From Chloroflexota bacterium (lineage in GTDB: Bacteria > Chloroflexota > Limnocylindria > QHBO01), in contig JBBDXT010000004.1 of the NCBI GenBank assembly GCA_040902225.1, positions 256,376-320,375 on the forward strand: a stretch of 64,000 nt of DNA, given 5' to 3'. Each line of letters starts with the position of its first letter. The stretch's first letter is position 1. Positions 37,255 through 44,113 of this stretch are shown one piece after another. The notes beneath the pieces are model-generated. The model was not told where the DNA came from. It did not search any database and saw nothing but the letters and a program-made list of their open reading frames with translations. A program made the translations under genes and the position numbers.

Positions 37255-38778
37255 GTGACCCTGACCAAGAAGCCGGAGACCCGTCCCGCCGCGGCCTCCT
37301 GGGGCCTTTCCAAGGTGGGAACCCCGTGGGAATACGCCTCCGCCCCGGAGGCGACCGACCACATCGAGATCCGCCGCGAGTACGGCCTCTTCATCGACAA
37401 CGCCTTCACGCCGAGCCGTCCCAGGGCGACCTTCGAGGTGATCAACCCCGCCACCGAGGAGCCGCTCTCCCGGGTGGCGAAGGCCTCCAGGGCCGATGTC
37501 AACCGCGCCGTCACGGCCGCCCGTCGCGCCTATGAGACGGTCTGGTCGCGGCTCCCCGGCAGCGAGCGGGCGAAGTACCTCTACCGCATCGCGCGGATCA
37601 TGCAGGAGCGGTCGCGCGAGTTCGCCGTGGTCGAGACCATGAACTCCGGCAAGCCGATCAAGGAGAGTCGCGACGTCGACGTCCCGTTGGCGGCGGCCCA
37701 CTTCTTCTACTACGCCGGCTGGGCCGACAAGCTGGATTACGCATTCCCGGGGCGCACGCCCCGCTCGTTGGGCGTTGCCGCGCAGATCATCCCCTGGAAC
37801 TTCCCGCTGCTGATGCTGGCCTGGAAGATCGCCCCGGCCCTCGCCGCCGGCAACACCGTGATCCTCAAGCCGGCCTCAACCACGCCGCTGACGGCCTACC
37901 TGTTCGCCGATGTGGTGCGCCAGGCAGAGCTGCCGCCGGGGGTCGTGAACATCATCACCGGGCCGGGCGAGATCGGGATGGAGCTGGTCCGCCATCCCGA
38001 CGTCAACAAGGTCGCCTTCACGGGCTCGACCGCGGTCGGCAAGATGATCGGCCGCGCGGTCGCGGGCAGCCGCAAGAAGCTGACCCTGGAGCTCGGCGGC
38101 AAGGCCGCCAACATCGTGTTCGACGATGCGCCGCTCGACCAGGCAATCGAGGGGATCATCAACGGCATCTACTTCAACCAGGGCGAGGTGTGCTGCGCCG
38201 GCTCGCGCCTGTTCGTGCAGGAGTCCGTCTACGAGCCGCTCCTCGACAAGCTCAAGGCCCGCCTCTCGACCCTGCGAGTGGGAGACCCGCTCGACAAGAA
38301 CACCGATGTCGGGGCCATCAATTCGGCCGGCCAGCTGGCCAAGATCGCCGAGCTGGTGCAGTCCGGGATCGAGGAGGGGGCCGAGATCTTCCAGCCCGAT
38401 TGCGTCCTGCCCGATAAGGGCTTCTTCTTCCGGCCAACCCTCTTCACGGGGGTGAGCCAGAGCCATCGGATCGCGCAGGAGGAGATCTTCGGGCCGGTCC
38501 TCTCGGTCCTCACCTTCCGGACGCCGGAGGAGGCGATCGAGAAGGCCAACAACACGCCGTACGGGCTATCGGCCGGGGTCTGGACCGAGAAGGGAAGCCG
38601 CATCTTCAAGATGGTGGCGGCCATGAAGGCGGGTGTCGTCTGGGCCAACACATTCAACCGATTCGACCCGACCTCGCCCTTCGGCGGCTACAAGGAGTCT
38701 GGCTACGGTCGTGAGGGCGGCATCCACGGCCTGGGGGCCTATCTCGACCTGACAGCCGGAAGCGCGAACGGCCGATGA
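37255..38778 (+). CDS. Aldehyde dehydrogenase (full-length)
   Basis: This is a complete NAD(P)-dependent ALDH of 507 residues. It shows IIPWNFPLLMLAWKIAPALA, the cofactor loop FTGSTAVGKMIG, the catalytic Glu in LELGGKAANIVFDD, the catalytic Cys in NQGEVCCAGSRLFV and the EEIFGPVLSV block. The first ~30 residues (SKVGTPWEYASAPEATDHIE) match the ALDH that accompanies deoC in actinobacteria, so acetaldehyde from DeoC is a reasonable substrate. It starts at a GTG nine bases after ogt and overlaps the cupin gene by four. Confidence 0.93.
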   Translation: MTLTKKPETRPAAASWGLSKVGTPWEYASAPEATDHIEIRREYGLFIDNAFTPSRPRATFEVINPATEEPLSRVAKASRADVNRAVTAARRAYETVWSRLPGSERAKYLYRIARIMQERSREFAVVETMNSGKPIKESRDVDVPLAAAHFFYYAGWADKLDYAFPGRTPRSLGVAAQIIPWNFPLLMLAWKIAPALAAGNTVILKPASTTPLTAYLFADVVRQAELPPGVVNIITGPGEIGMELVRHPDVNKVAFTGSTAVGKMIGRAVAGSRKKLTLELGGKAANIVFDDAPLDQAIEGIINGIYFNQGEVCCAGSRLFVQESVYEPLLDKLKARLSTLRVGDPLDKNTDVGAINSAGQLAKIAELVQSGIEEGAEIFQPDCVLPDKGFFFRPTLFTGVSQSHRIAQEEIFGPVLSVLTFRTPEEAIEKANNTPYGLSAGVWTEKGSRIFKMVAAMKAGVVWANTFNRFDPTSPFGGYKESGYGREGGIHGLGAYLDLTAGSANGR

Positions 38779-39287
38779 CCTCCGGCGAGCACAGCTCTGG
38801 CTACCTCATCGCGCCTGGTGAGGGCGACGCCGTCTGGACGCTCGGCGGCCGGTTCGCGACGCTCATGGCCGGAGAAACCTCCGGCGGCCACGCCGCCCTG
38901 ATTGAGGCTGTGGTGGGGCGCGCCGGGGAGCCTCCTCTCCACATCCACCATCGCGAGCACGAAGCCTGGTTCGTCCTCGAAGGGCAGCTCAGCTTCCAGG
39001 TGGGGGATGCCACGCTCGTGGTCGGCGCCGGCAGCTTCGCGTTCGCGCCGATGGGAATTCCGCACGCGTTCACCGTGGATGTCGAGCCGACCCGGGTCCT
39101 GTTGCTGGCAATGCCGGGCGGCTTCGAGCGCTTCGCTCAGGAGCTCGGCGTGCCGGCGACCACTGACGAGCCCCTCGAGCCGCTGGCGGTGCCCGGGCCC
39201 GAGGTGCTTGGCCCGGTCGCGGAGCGCTATGGGATCGAGGTCATCGGTCCGCCCTTGCGGATCGCGCGTGGCGAGGAGGGGACGTGA
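38775..39287 (+). CDS. Cupin-domain protein
   Basis: The 170-residue protein is a single small-barrel cupin. The metal-binding motif is LHIHHREHEAWFVLEGQ (about residues 55-71) with the second part in GIPHAFTVDV. These are the usual three His and one Glu. Function is unknown; such cupins range from dioxygenases to sugar-binding regulators. It is translationally coupled to ALDH genes on both sides, suggesting that it acts on the same substrate or intermediate. Confidence 0.8.
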   Translation: MTSGEHSSGYLIAPGEGDAVWTLGGRFATLMAGETSGGHAALIEAVVGRAGEPPLHIHHREHEAWFVLEGQLSFQVGDATLVVGAGSFAFAPMGIPHAFTVDVEPTRVLLLAMPGGFERFAQELGVPATTDEPLEPLAVPGPEVLGPVAERYGIEVIGPPLRIARGEEGT

Positions 39288-40276
39288 GCCCGCGAGCGCG
39301 GGCGACCGCCACCAAGGCGCCCGCGAAGCCGGGCGCCTCGGTCCTGCGGGCCAAGACTGCAGCGCCGCTCGCCATCCGCGATGGGGCAGGGTCCGCCGGC
39401 CAGCGACTCGAGGTGCGCAAGACCTACAAGCTGTACATCGGCGGTGCCTTCCCGCGCACCGAATCGGGCCGCGCCTACGAGATCCACGGTGCGAAGGGCG
39501 AGCTCCTCGCCAACGCCTGTCGCGGGACGCGCAAGGACATCCGAGACGCGGTTCGCGCCGCACGCACGGCGCTGCCCGACTGGTCGGCCAAAACTGGCTT
39601 CAACCGCAGCCAGATCCTGTATCGCATCGCTGAGCTGATGGAGGGTCGCCGCGACCAGTTCGTCAGTGAGGTGATGGCCGCCGAGGGAGTTGGGCGGCAA
39701 CGCGCTACCCGCCTCACCGATGCCGCGATCGATCGCTGGGTCTGGTACGCCGGCTGGGCCGACAAGTTCAGCCAGGTGAACGGGTCGGTCAACCCGGTCA
39801 ACGGCAGCTACTTCAACTTCAGCGTACCCGAGCCGAGCGGCGTAGTCGGGGTGATCGCGCCCGAGGGGTCGAGCCTGCTCGGGCTGGTGAGCCGCCTGGC
39901 TCCGGTCATCGTCTCCGGCAACTGTGCGGTGGTTCTGGCCTCCGAGTCACGCCCGCTTCCGGCGGTGACGCTCACCGAGGTCTTCGCCACGTCAGACGTG
40001 CCAGGTGGCGTGGTCAACCTGATCACCGGGCTGCGTAGGGAGCTGGTGCTGCACCTGGCGGGACACATGGACGTCAACGCTCTTGATGCGTACGGACTCG
40101 ACCCGGCGCAGGGGGTTGCCGTGGAGGAGCTGGCCACGGAGAACGTGAAGCGCCTCGTGCGGCCGCCAACGAACGGATCGAACGCGGTCGATTGGCTCAG
40201 CCCGCGCGCCCAGTCGCCCTACCTGATCGGGGAGTTCACCGAGACGAAGACCGTCTGGCACCCGATCGGCAGCTAG
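39284..40276 (+). CDS. Truncated aldehyde dehydrogenase-like protein without catalytic domain
   Basis: The 330-residue protein aligns with the N-terminal, cofactor-binding part of ALDH (TYKLYIGGAFPRTESGRAYE, AIDRWVWYAGWADKFSQVNG, VVGVIAPEGSSLLGLVSRLA). It ends before the catalytic Cys domain, and no ENQGQxC-type segment exists in it. The frame is intact, and actinobacteria have similar short ALDH-like genes next to deoC and a full ALDH, so this looks like a maintained partner subunit and not decay. It overlaps the cupin gene (GTGA) and shares CTAG with the convergent NRAMP-like gene. Confidence 0.82.
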   Translation: MSPRARATATKAPAKPGASVLRAKTAAPLAIRDGAGSAGQRLEVRKTYKLYIGGAFPRTESGRAYEIHGAKGELLANACRGTRKDIRDAVRAARTALPDWSAKTGFNRSQILYRIAELMEGRRDQFVSEVMAAEGVGRQRATRLTDAAIDRWVWYAGWADKFSQVNGSVNPVNGSYFNFSVPEPSGVVGVIAPEGSSLLGLVSRLAPVIVSGNCAVVLASESRPLPAVTLTEVFATSDVPGGVVNLITGLRRELVLHLAGHMDVNALDAYGLDPAQGVAVEELATENVKRLVRPPTNGSNAVDWLSPRAQSPYLIGEFTETKTVWHPIGS

Positions 40277-41589
40277 CCCAATCTCAGCCAGCTGGCCAGC
40301 GTCGAGCCGAACAGGACGGCGGTGAGCAGGATCACCAGCCCGGTCAGGCCCCAGGCCAGCACGTTCAGCCACCTCGGGTTGGTGTGCTGGCCCATGATCC
40401 GCGGGTTGTTCACCAGCCGCAGCATGAAGACCAGGATGATCGGGAGCAGGATCCCGTTGAGGTTCTGGCTGACCAGGATGACGCCGATCAGCGGCAGTCC
40501 CGGAATGAGAACGACCACCGCGCCGATCACGATCAGGGCGGTGTAGAGCCCCATGAACGCGGGCGCCTCGCTGAACTTGCGGGAGACGCCCGACTCCCAG
40601 CCGAACGACTCGCACACGGCGTAGCTTGTCGTGAGGGGCATGACCGTCGCCGCCAGCACCGATGCCCCGAACAGCCCGAAGGCAAAGAGTGCCTTGGCGA
40701 AATCGCCGGCAACCGGGGCCAGGGCGAGCGCCGCCTGGTCCGCGCTCTCGATGGTGATGCCCCGCGGAAAGATGGTCACGGCCGTCACGATCACGATGAA
40801 GAGGGCGATGGCATTGGTCCAGATGCCGCCCAGCACGGCGTCCGCCCGCTCGAAGGTGAGCTCCTCGGGGCCTAGCCCCTTGTCCGCGACCGATGACTGC
40901 AGGTAGAAGAACATGTACGGCGTGACGGTGGTGCCGACCGCTGCGACCATCAGCAGCAGCGCGTTCGGCGCCAGCGAGACCGATGGCGAGATGAGTGCCC
41001 GCCCCACCTCGCCCCAGTCGGGACCCGCCACGAAGGCGCTCACCACGTAGGCGCCGAAGACGACCGCCACGGACAGGAAGACGCGCTCCACGACGCGGTA
41101 GCTGGCGAAGACGACCAGCGCCCAGATTCCCGCCGCCACGATCGGCACCGTGGCGTAGCGGGAGATCCCAAAGATCTCCAGCGCAGCGGCTGCTCCAGCG
41201 AACTCGGCCACGATGTTCGCGCCGTTGGCGATCAGCAGCACAACCATCGCGAAGAGGGTCCAGCGGATCCCGAAATCGTCGCGGATCAGGTCGCCGAGGC
41301 CCTGCCCGGAGACGGCGCCCATGCGCGCCGCCATCTCGAGAACGACCACCAGCAGGATGGTCGTGATCGGGAAGATCCAGAGCAGCGAGAGGCCCGTCTC
41401 CGCCCCGAGGACGCTGTAGGTGGCGATCCCACCCGCGTCGTTGCCGGCCAGACCGGCAACCAATCCGGGTCCCATCACGCCGAGGAAGGCCAGCACCCCG
41501 GACCGATGGACGCGGAAGTTCGGCAGGCGCTCGCGGAGGGAGCGCTGTGCGCGCCGCATGGGGCGGGGGAGTGCCAGGCGCCGGGTCAC
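40273..41589 (-). CDS. NRAMP-family divalent metal transporter, divergent metal site
   Basis: The 438-residue protein has about eleven transmembrane helices in the NRAMP/LeuT arrangement. The helix-1 metal motif DPGN is DAGG here (residues 51-54), and the helix-6 MPH motif is TPY (VGTTVTPYMFFYLQ). The Met ligand that favours Mn2+/Fe2+ is therefore missing. Loss of that Met is a feature described for NRAMP-related Mg2+ transporters (NRMT). I take GTG 41589, five bases after the upstream stop; the open frame extends 18 codons further into that gene. Pairing with an MgtE_N/CBS protein supports Mg2+, by inference. Confidence 0.85.
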   Translation of the reverse strand: MTRRLALPRPMRRAQRSLRERLPNFRVHRSGVLAFLGVMGPGLVAGLAGNDAGGIATYSVLGAETGLSLLWIFPITTILLVVVLEMAARMGAVSGQGLGDLIRDDFGIRWTLFAMVVLLIANGANIVAEFAGAAAALEIFGISRYATVPIVAAGIWALVVFASYRVVERVFLSVAVVFGAYVVSAFVAGPDWGEVGRALISPSVSLAPNALLLMVAAVGTTVTPYMFFYLQSSVADKGLGPEELTFERADAVLGGIWTNAIALFIVIVTAVTIFPRGITIESADQAALALAPVAGDFAKALFAFGLFGASVLAATVMPLTTSYAVCESFGWESGVSRKFSEAPAFMGLYTALIVIGAVVVLIPGLPLIGVILVSQNLNGILLPIILVFMLRLVNNPRIMGQHTNPRWLNVLAWGLTGLVILLTAVLFGSTLASWLRLG

Positions 41590-41594
41590 GTCGC

Positions 41595-42863
41595 CTACCG
41601 ATCCTCGGCCGGCTCGTAGATCTCCGGGAGGCGCTTGCGCCAACCCTCGCCCAGCGCGCGCTCGAGGGCGTCGTCGACGGTCACGATCCCCTGCATGCGG
41701 CCCTCTCCGTCGACCACCGGCAGCGCCAGCAGGTTATAGCGCGCGATAGCGGCTCCCACCTCTTCCGCATCGAGGTCGACGCCCACGCTGATCGGTTCGG
41801 GCCGCATGAACTCGCGCACCGCCGTCTCCGGCGCCGCGACGATCAAGCCACGCAGCGTGATGGTGCCGACCAGCATCCCCTCGGCATCGGTCACGTACAG
41901 GTAATAGACGTGGTCGGCATCCGGATGCAGCTCACGCAGCCGCTCGATGACCTGCTCGGCGGTCATCTCGGGCGTAACGGTGATGAAGTCGGTGGTCATC
42001 AGGCCGCCGGCGGTCTCCTCGCCGTAGGCGAGCAGCTCGCGGACATCGGATGCCTCCTCCGGCTCCATCAGGCCGAGCAGCTGCTCCTGGCGCTCTTCCG
42101 AGAGGTCGGCGACCAGGTCGGCGGCCTCGTCCGGCCCCATCTCCTCCAGGATGTCGGCTGCCTTCTCCGGGGGGAGCGCCTCGAGCAGGTCGACCTGGTC
42201 GTCCGCTGCCAGCTCCTCGAGGACGTCGGCGGCTCGTTCGTCGTCCAGCGCGGCGAGGATCCCGGCCCGATCGCGCGGCGCCAGCTGCTCGACGATGTGG
42301 GCCACGTCCGCCGGGTGAAGCGTGCCGAGCGCCTCGTGTGGAACGCGCAGCTTCAGGCTCGAGACGCTCGATTCCACCGGGTCGACGTCCTCCCACTCGA
42401 TGTAGTTCTCCGGCTCGAGGTGCAGCGCCCGCGCCAGCCGCTCGCCAGGGCCGGAGAGCCCGAGCCGACGGAGGATGCCCGCCAGCCCCACGTCAACCGC
42501 CACCAGGCGCAGCCGCGCCTCGACCGGTGCGAGCTGGATGTCATTGACGCGAACGATCTTGCGATCCTCGACGTCGACGATCTGCTTGTCGAGCAGGTCG
42601 AGCCAGAGGCGAATCTCATTCGGGCGCTGGCGAAAGCTGGCCATGTCGATGCGCGTGGTGCGCAGGCGCGCCCCTTCGGCGTCGATCTCCTCGACATCGG
42701 TCCAGGGCAGAAAGATGTCGCGACCGCCGGTGACCCGAACCACCAGCCCCGTGACCGGCGGGTACTGTTCGCCGAGAGCCACGATCAGATCGCGCAGCTT
42801 GCCGAGGGACTCGCCGTTCCGGTCGCGAACCGGACGGCCGACCAGCCGGCTGAGGAAGAGCAT
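41595..42863 (-). CDS. PRC-barrel / MgtE_N / CBS-pair protein
   Basis: The 422-residue soluble protein has one or two PRC-barrel-like domains (about 1-150, starting LFLSRLVGRPVRDRNGESLG), a superhelical MgtE N domain (about 180-290, with LHPADVAHIVEQLAPRDRAG and ADVLEELAADDQVDLLEALP), and two CBS motifs (about 295-410, MTTDFITVTPEMTAEQVIER and MRPEPISVGVDL). These are the cytosolic Mg2+-sensing parts of the MgtE channel without its membrane domain. The next gene, five bases on, is an NRAMP-type transporter, so the protein may gate or regulate it. A GAGGTGG Shine-Dalgarno precedes the ATG. Confidence 0.87.
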   Translation of the reverse strand: MLFLSRLVGRPVRDRNGESLGKLRDLIVALGEQYPPVTGLVVRVTGGRDIFLPWTDVEEIDAEGARLRTTRIDMASFRQRPNEIRLWLDLLDKQIVDVEDRKIVRVNDIQLAPVEARLRLVAVDVGLAGILRRLGLSGPGERLARALHLEPENYIEWEDVDPVESSVSSLKLRVPHEALGTLHPADVAHIVEQLAPRDRAGILAALDDERAADVLEELAADDQVDLLEALPPEKAADILEEMGPDEAADLVADLSEERQEQLLGLMEPEEASDVRELLAYGEETAGGLMTTDFITVTPEMTAEQVIERLRELHPDADHVYYLYVTDAEGMLVGTITLRGLIVAAPETAVREFMRPEPISVGVDLDAEEVGAAIARYNLLALPVVDGEGRMQGIVTVDDALERALGEGWRKRLPEIYEPAEDR

Positions 42864-43103
42864 GAGACGACCACCTCGCTCTGGCGTCGGATGGGACGTG
42901 ACGCGCGCGAGCGGCGAGGTCGACGCTAGGCGGTCACCCTCGCCCCGGCCATCGGCCTCGGGCGCGCGCAGATTCGGCTATCGGAACCGGCATCCACCTT
43001 GGATCGTGCTACGCCTCGCTGCGTTCTCCGCGGCACGACAGCTGGCCGAAGCCGCTGTCGCGTCCTCCTGATTCTAGACCGCGCTCGGTGCCCGCGGAAC
43101 CCC
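42864..43103. other. Intergenic region without a recognised gene
   Basis: These 240 bases lie between the MgtE_N/CBS gene and the 3' end of the CGNR gene, both on the minus strand. I see no credible ORF, tRNA or long hairpin. It should hold the promoter of the MgtE_N/CBS-NRAMP pair, but no clear -10/-35 could be picked out. Confidence 0.4.
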
Positions 43104-43748
43104 TCAGGAAACGCTGGCCGGTGTTTCATTGAGCTGATCCCGAGCGCGAGCACGATGTCGCGCAACCTTTGCCTGGTTACCGCACGTGCGCATGTCACAC
43201 CACCGTCGCCTCCCGGTTCGGGAGCGATCGATGAAAAGGTACCGGCAGCCGGCGTTGGCGCAGACCCGCAGGCGCGACGGCGCGTCATCGGCCAGGAACT
43301 GGGCAAGTGAGCTGGCGATGGTGGCGCGCGCCTGGTCGAGCCGGTCGCCGACCTGGGCGAAGGTGTAGCGAGTGCCATCCGGATCGCGCTCGACCTGGTG
43401 GTAATGGAGCCCGTGGCGAAGGATGTGGTTGAGGTCGCGCAGCTGCTCGCTCGTCGGGTGGCCGGTCTCGGTCACCTGCGCGGCGATGAGGTGCAGGACC
43501 TCGCGCAGATGGTGGAACCGCTCGATTCGCCGCGCGGTCTCCTCGGGGTCGCGCCGAAGATGCGCGGCTTCGACGGCCATCCCCCGGCCGCTGATGAGGC
43601 GGCGCTCTCGCAGCCACGTCAGCAGCGAGCTCATGTCGGGCACGGCGTCGACGGGCTCGCCCCGCTCGTATTCGAGCGTGTTGCCGAAGGAAATGAAGAG
43701 CTCCTCGGCCTGGTCGGGCTCGTTGGGGGCAGTACCATCAAGTGCCAT
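43104..43748 (-). CDS. CGNR zinc-finger transcriptional regulator (ABATE-type)
   Basis: The 214-residue protein matches the CGNR family: an N-terminal ABATE-like domain (starting LFISFGNTLEYERGEPVDAV) and a C-terminal zinc finger CANAGCRYLFID ... WCDMRTCGNQAKVARHR. The signature reads CGNQ and not CGNR. These proteins are presumed DNA-binding regulators. The ATG at 43748 is chosen because upstream lies the divergent promoter; a minus-strand TACAAT box (43754-43759) ends five bases before it, implying a leaderless message. Repeated GTAAC motifs in the shared intergenic region are candidate binding sites for this protein. Confidence 0.85.
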   Translation of the reverse strand: MALDGTAPNEPDQAEELFISFGNTLEYERGEPVDAVPDMSSLLTWLRERRLISGRGMAVEAAHLRRDPEETARRIERFHHLREVLHLIAAQVTETGHPTSEQLRDLNHILRHGLHYHQVERDPDGTRYTFAQVGDRLDQARATIASSLAQFLADDAPSRLRVCANAGCRYLFIDRSRTGRRRWCDMRTCGNQAKVARHRARARDQLNETPASVS

Positions 43749-43832
43749 GTAACCATTGTACAGCGCTTGACAAGTTACCTCGATCCGCGTACAGTAACCG
43801 CTGTAACCGTTCATACGGCATAAATAAGTTAC
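43747..43832. promoter_or_regulatory. Repeated GTAAC/GTTAC motifs, candidate operator
   Basis: GTAACCG occurs twice with 9-base periodicity (43794-43800 and 43803-43809), overlapping the -10 box and the predicted start point. Further copies are GTAACC at 43749-43754 beside the CGNR start codon, GTTAC at 43774-43778 in the promoter spacer and GTTAC at 43828-43832. The arrangement could let the CGNR protein control both divergent genes. Confidence 0.5.
43767..43795 (+). promoter_or_regulatory. Consensus sigma70 promoter for the 53-residue protein gene
   Basis: TTGACA (43767-43772), a 17-base spacer and TACAGT (43790-43795) form one of the two best promoters in the window. The start point would be near 43802, giving a leader of about 78 bases. 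Confidence 0.75.
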
Positions 43833-43879
43833 AGCAGATCTCGAGCACCACTCGCGATACCCAACCCAGGAGGTTTCAA

Positions 43880-44041
43880 ATGAGCCGAGGAACATATCTC
43901 GGACTGCTCGCAAATCTGCGACAGAATGAGATTCTCTACGAGGCACGCCGCCGCACGCACTCCACGGAGCCGATCCGCGAGCGCGACGGCCGCGGCCTTG
44001 GCGCCTCGTTGCTGCGCGTCCTGCGCATCACCAAGCGCTAA
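43880..44041 (+). CDS. Small basic protein, 53 aa
   Basis: The product is 53 residues, basic, with no transmembrane segment and no cysteine. It begins MSRGTYLGLLANLRQNEILY and ends LLRVLRITKR. I do not recognise it. It is a convincing gene: a consensus promoter 78 bases upstream, AGGAGG (43868-43873) seven bases before the ATG, and an intrinsic terminator 15 bases after the TAA. The surrounding DNA is noticeably more A+T-rich than the rest of the window. It is divergent from the CGNR regulator. Confidence 0.75.
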   Translation: MSRGTYLGLLANLRQNEILYEARRRTHSTEPIRERDGRGLGASLLRVLRITKR

Positions 44042-44056
44042 CCCGCCCCAAACAGA

Positions 44057-44092
44057 GCGGTCCAGCCCCTCGCCCGGGACTGGGCCGCTTTT
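44057..44092 (+). terminator. Rho-independent terminator after the 53-residue protein gene
   Basis: GCGGTCCAG and CTGGGCCGC pair over nine positions with one G-U wobble, with a 14-base loop, and are followed by TTTT (44089-44092). It is the clearest intrinsic terminator in the window. Confidence 0.85.
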
Positions 44093-44101
44093 CCGTGCCC
44101 C

Positions 44102-44107
44102 TAGAAT
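44102..44107 (+). promoter_or_regulatory. -10 box (TAGAAT) upstream of polX
   Basis: TAGAAT ends six bases before the polX ATG, predicting a leaderless mRNA. It starts nine bases after the T run of the preceding terminator. Confidence 0.5.
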
Positions 44108-44113
44108 GGCCCG

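Noticed and set aside
39284..40276. Calling the short ALDH-like gene a pseudogene
   Set aside because: The frame is intact, translationally coupled, and similar short ALDH-like genes accompany deoC/ALDH in actinobacteria as I recall them, so it is treated as a genuine gene.
41547..42929. A 460-codon plus-strand frame opposite the MgtE_N/CBS gene
   Set aside because: The minus frame gives PRC-barrel, MgtE_N and CBS patterns. The plus frame is rich in His/Gln/Leu with no family match.
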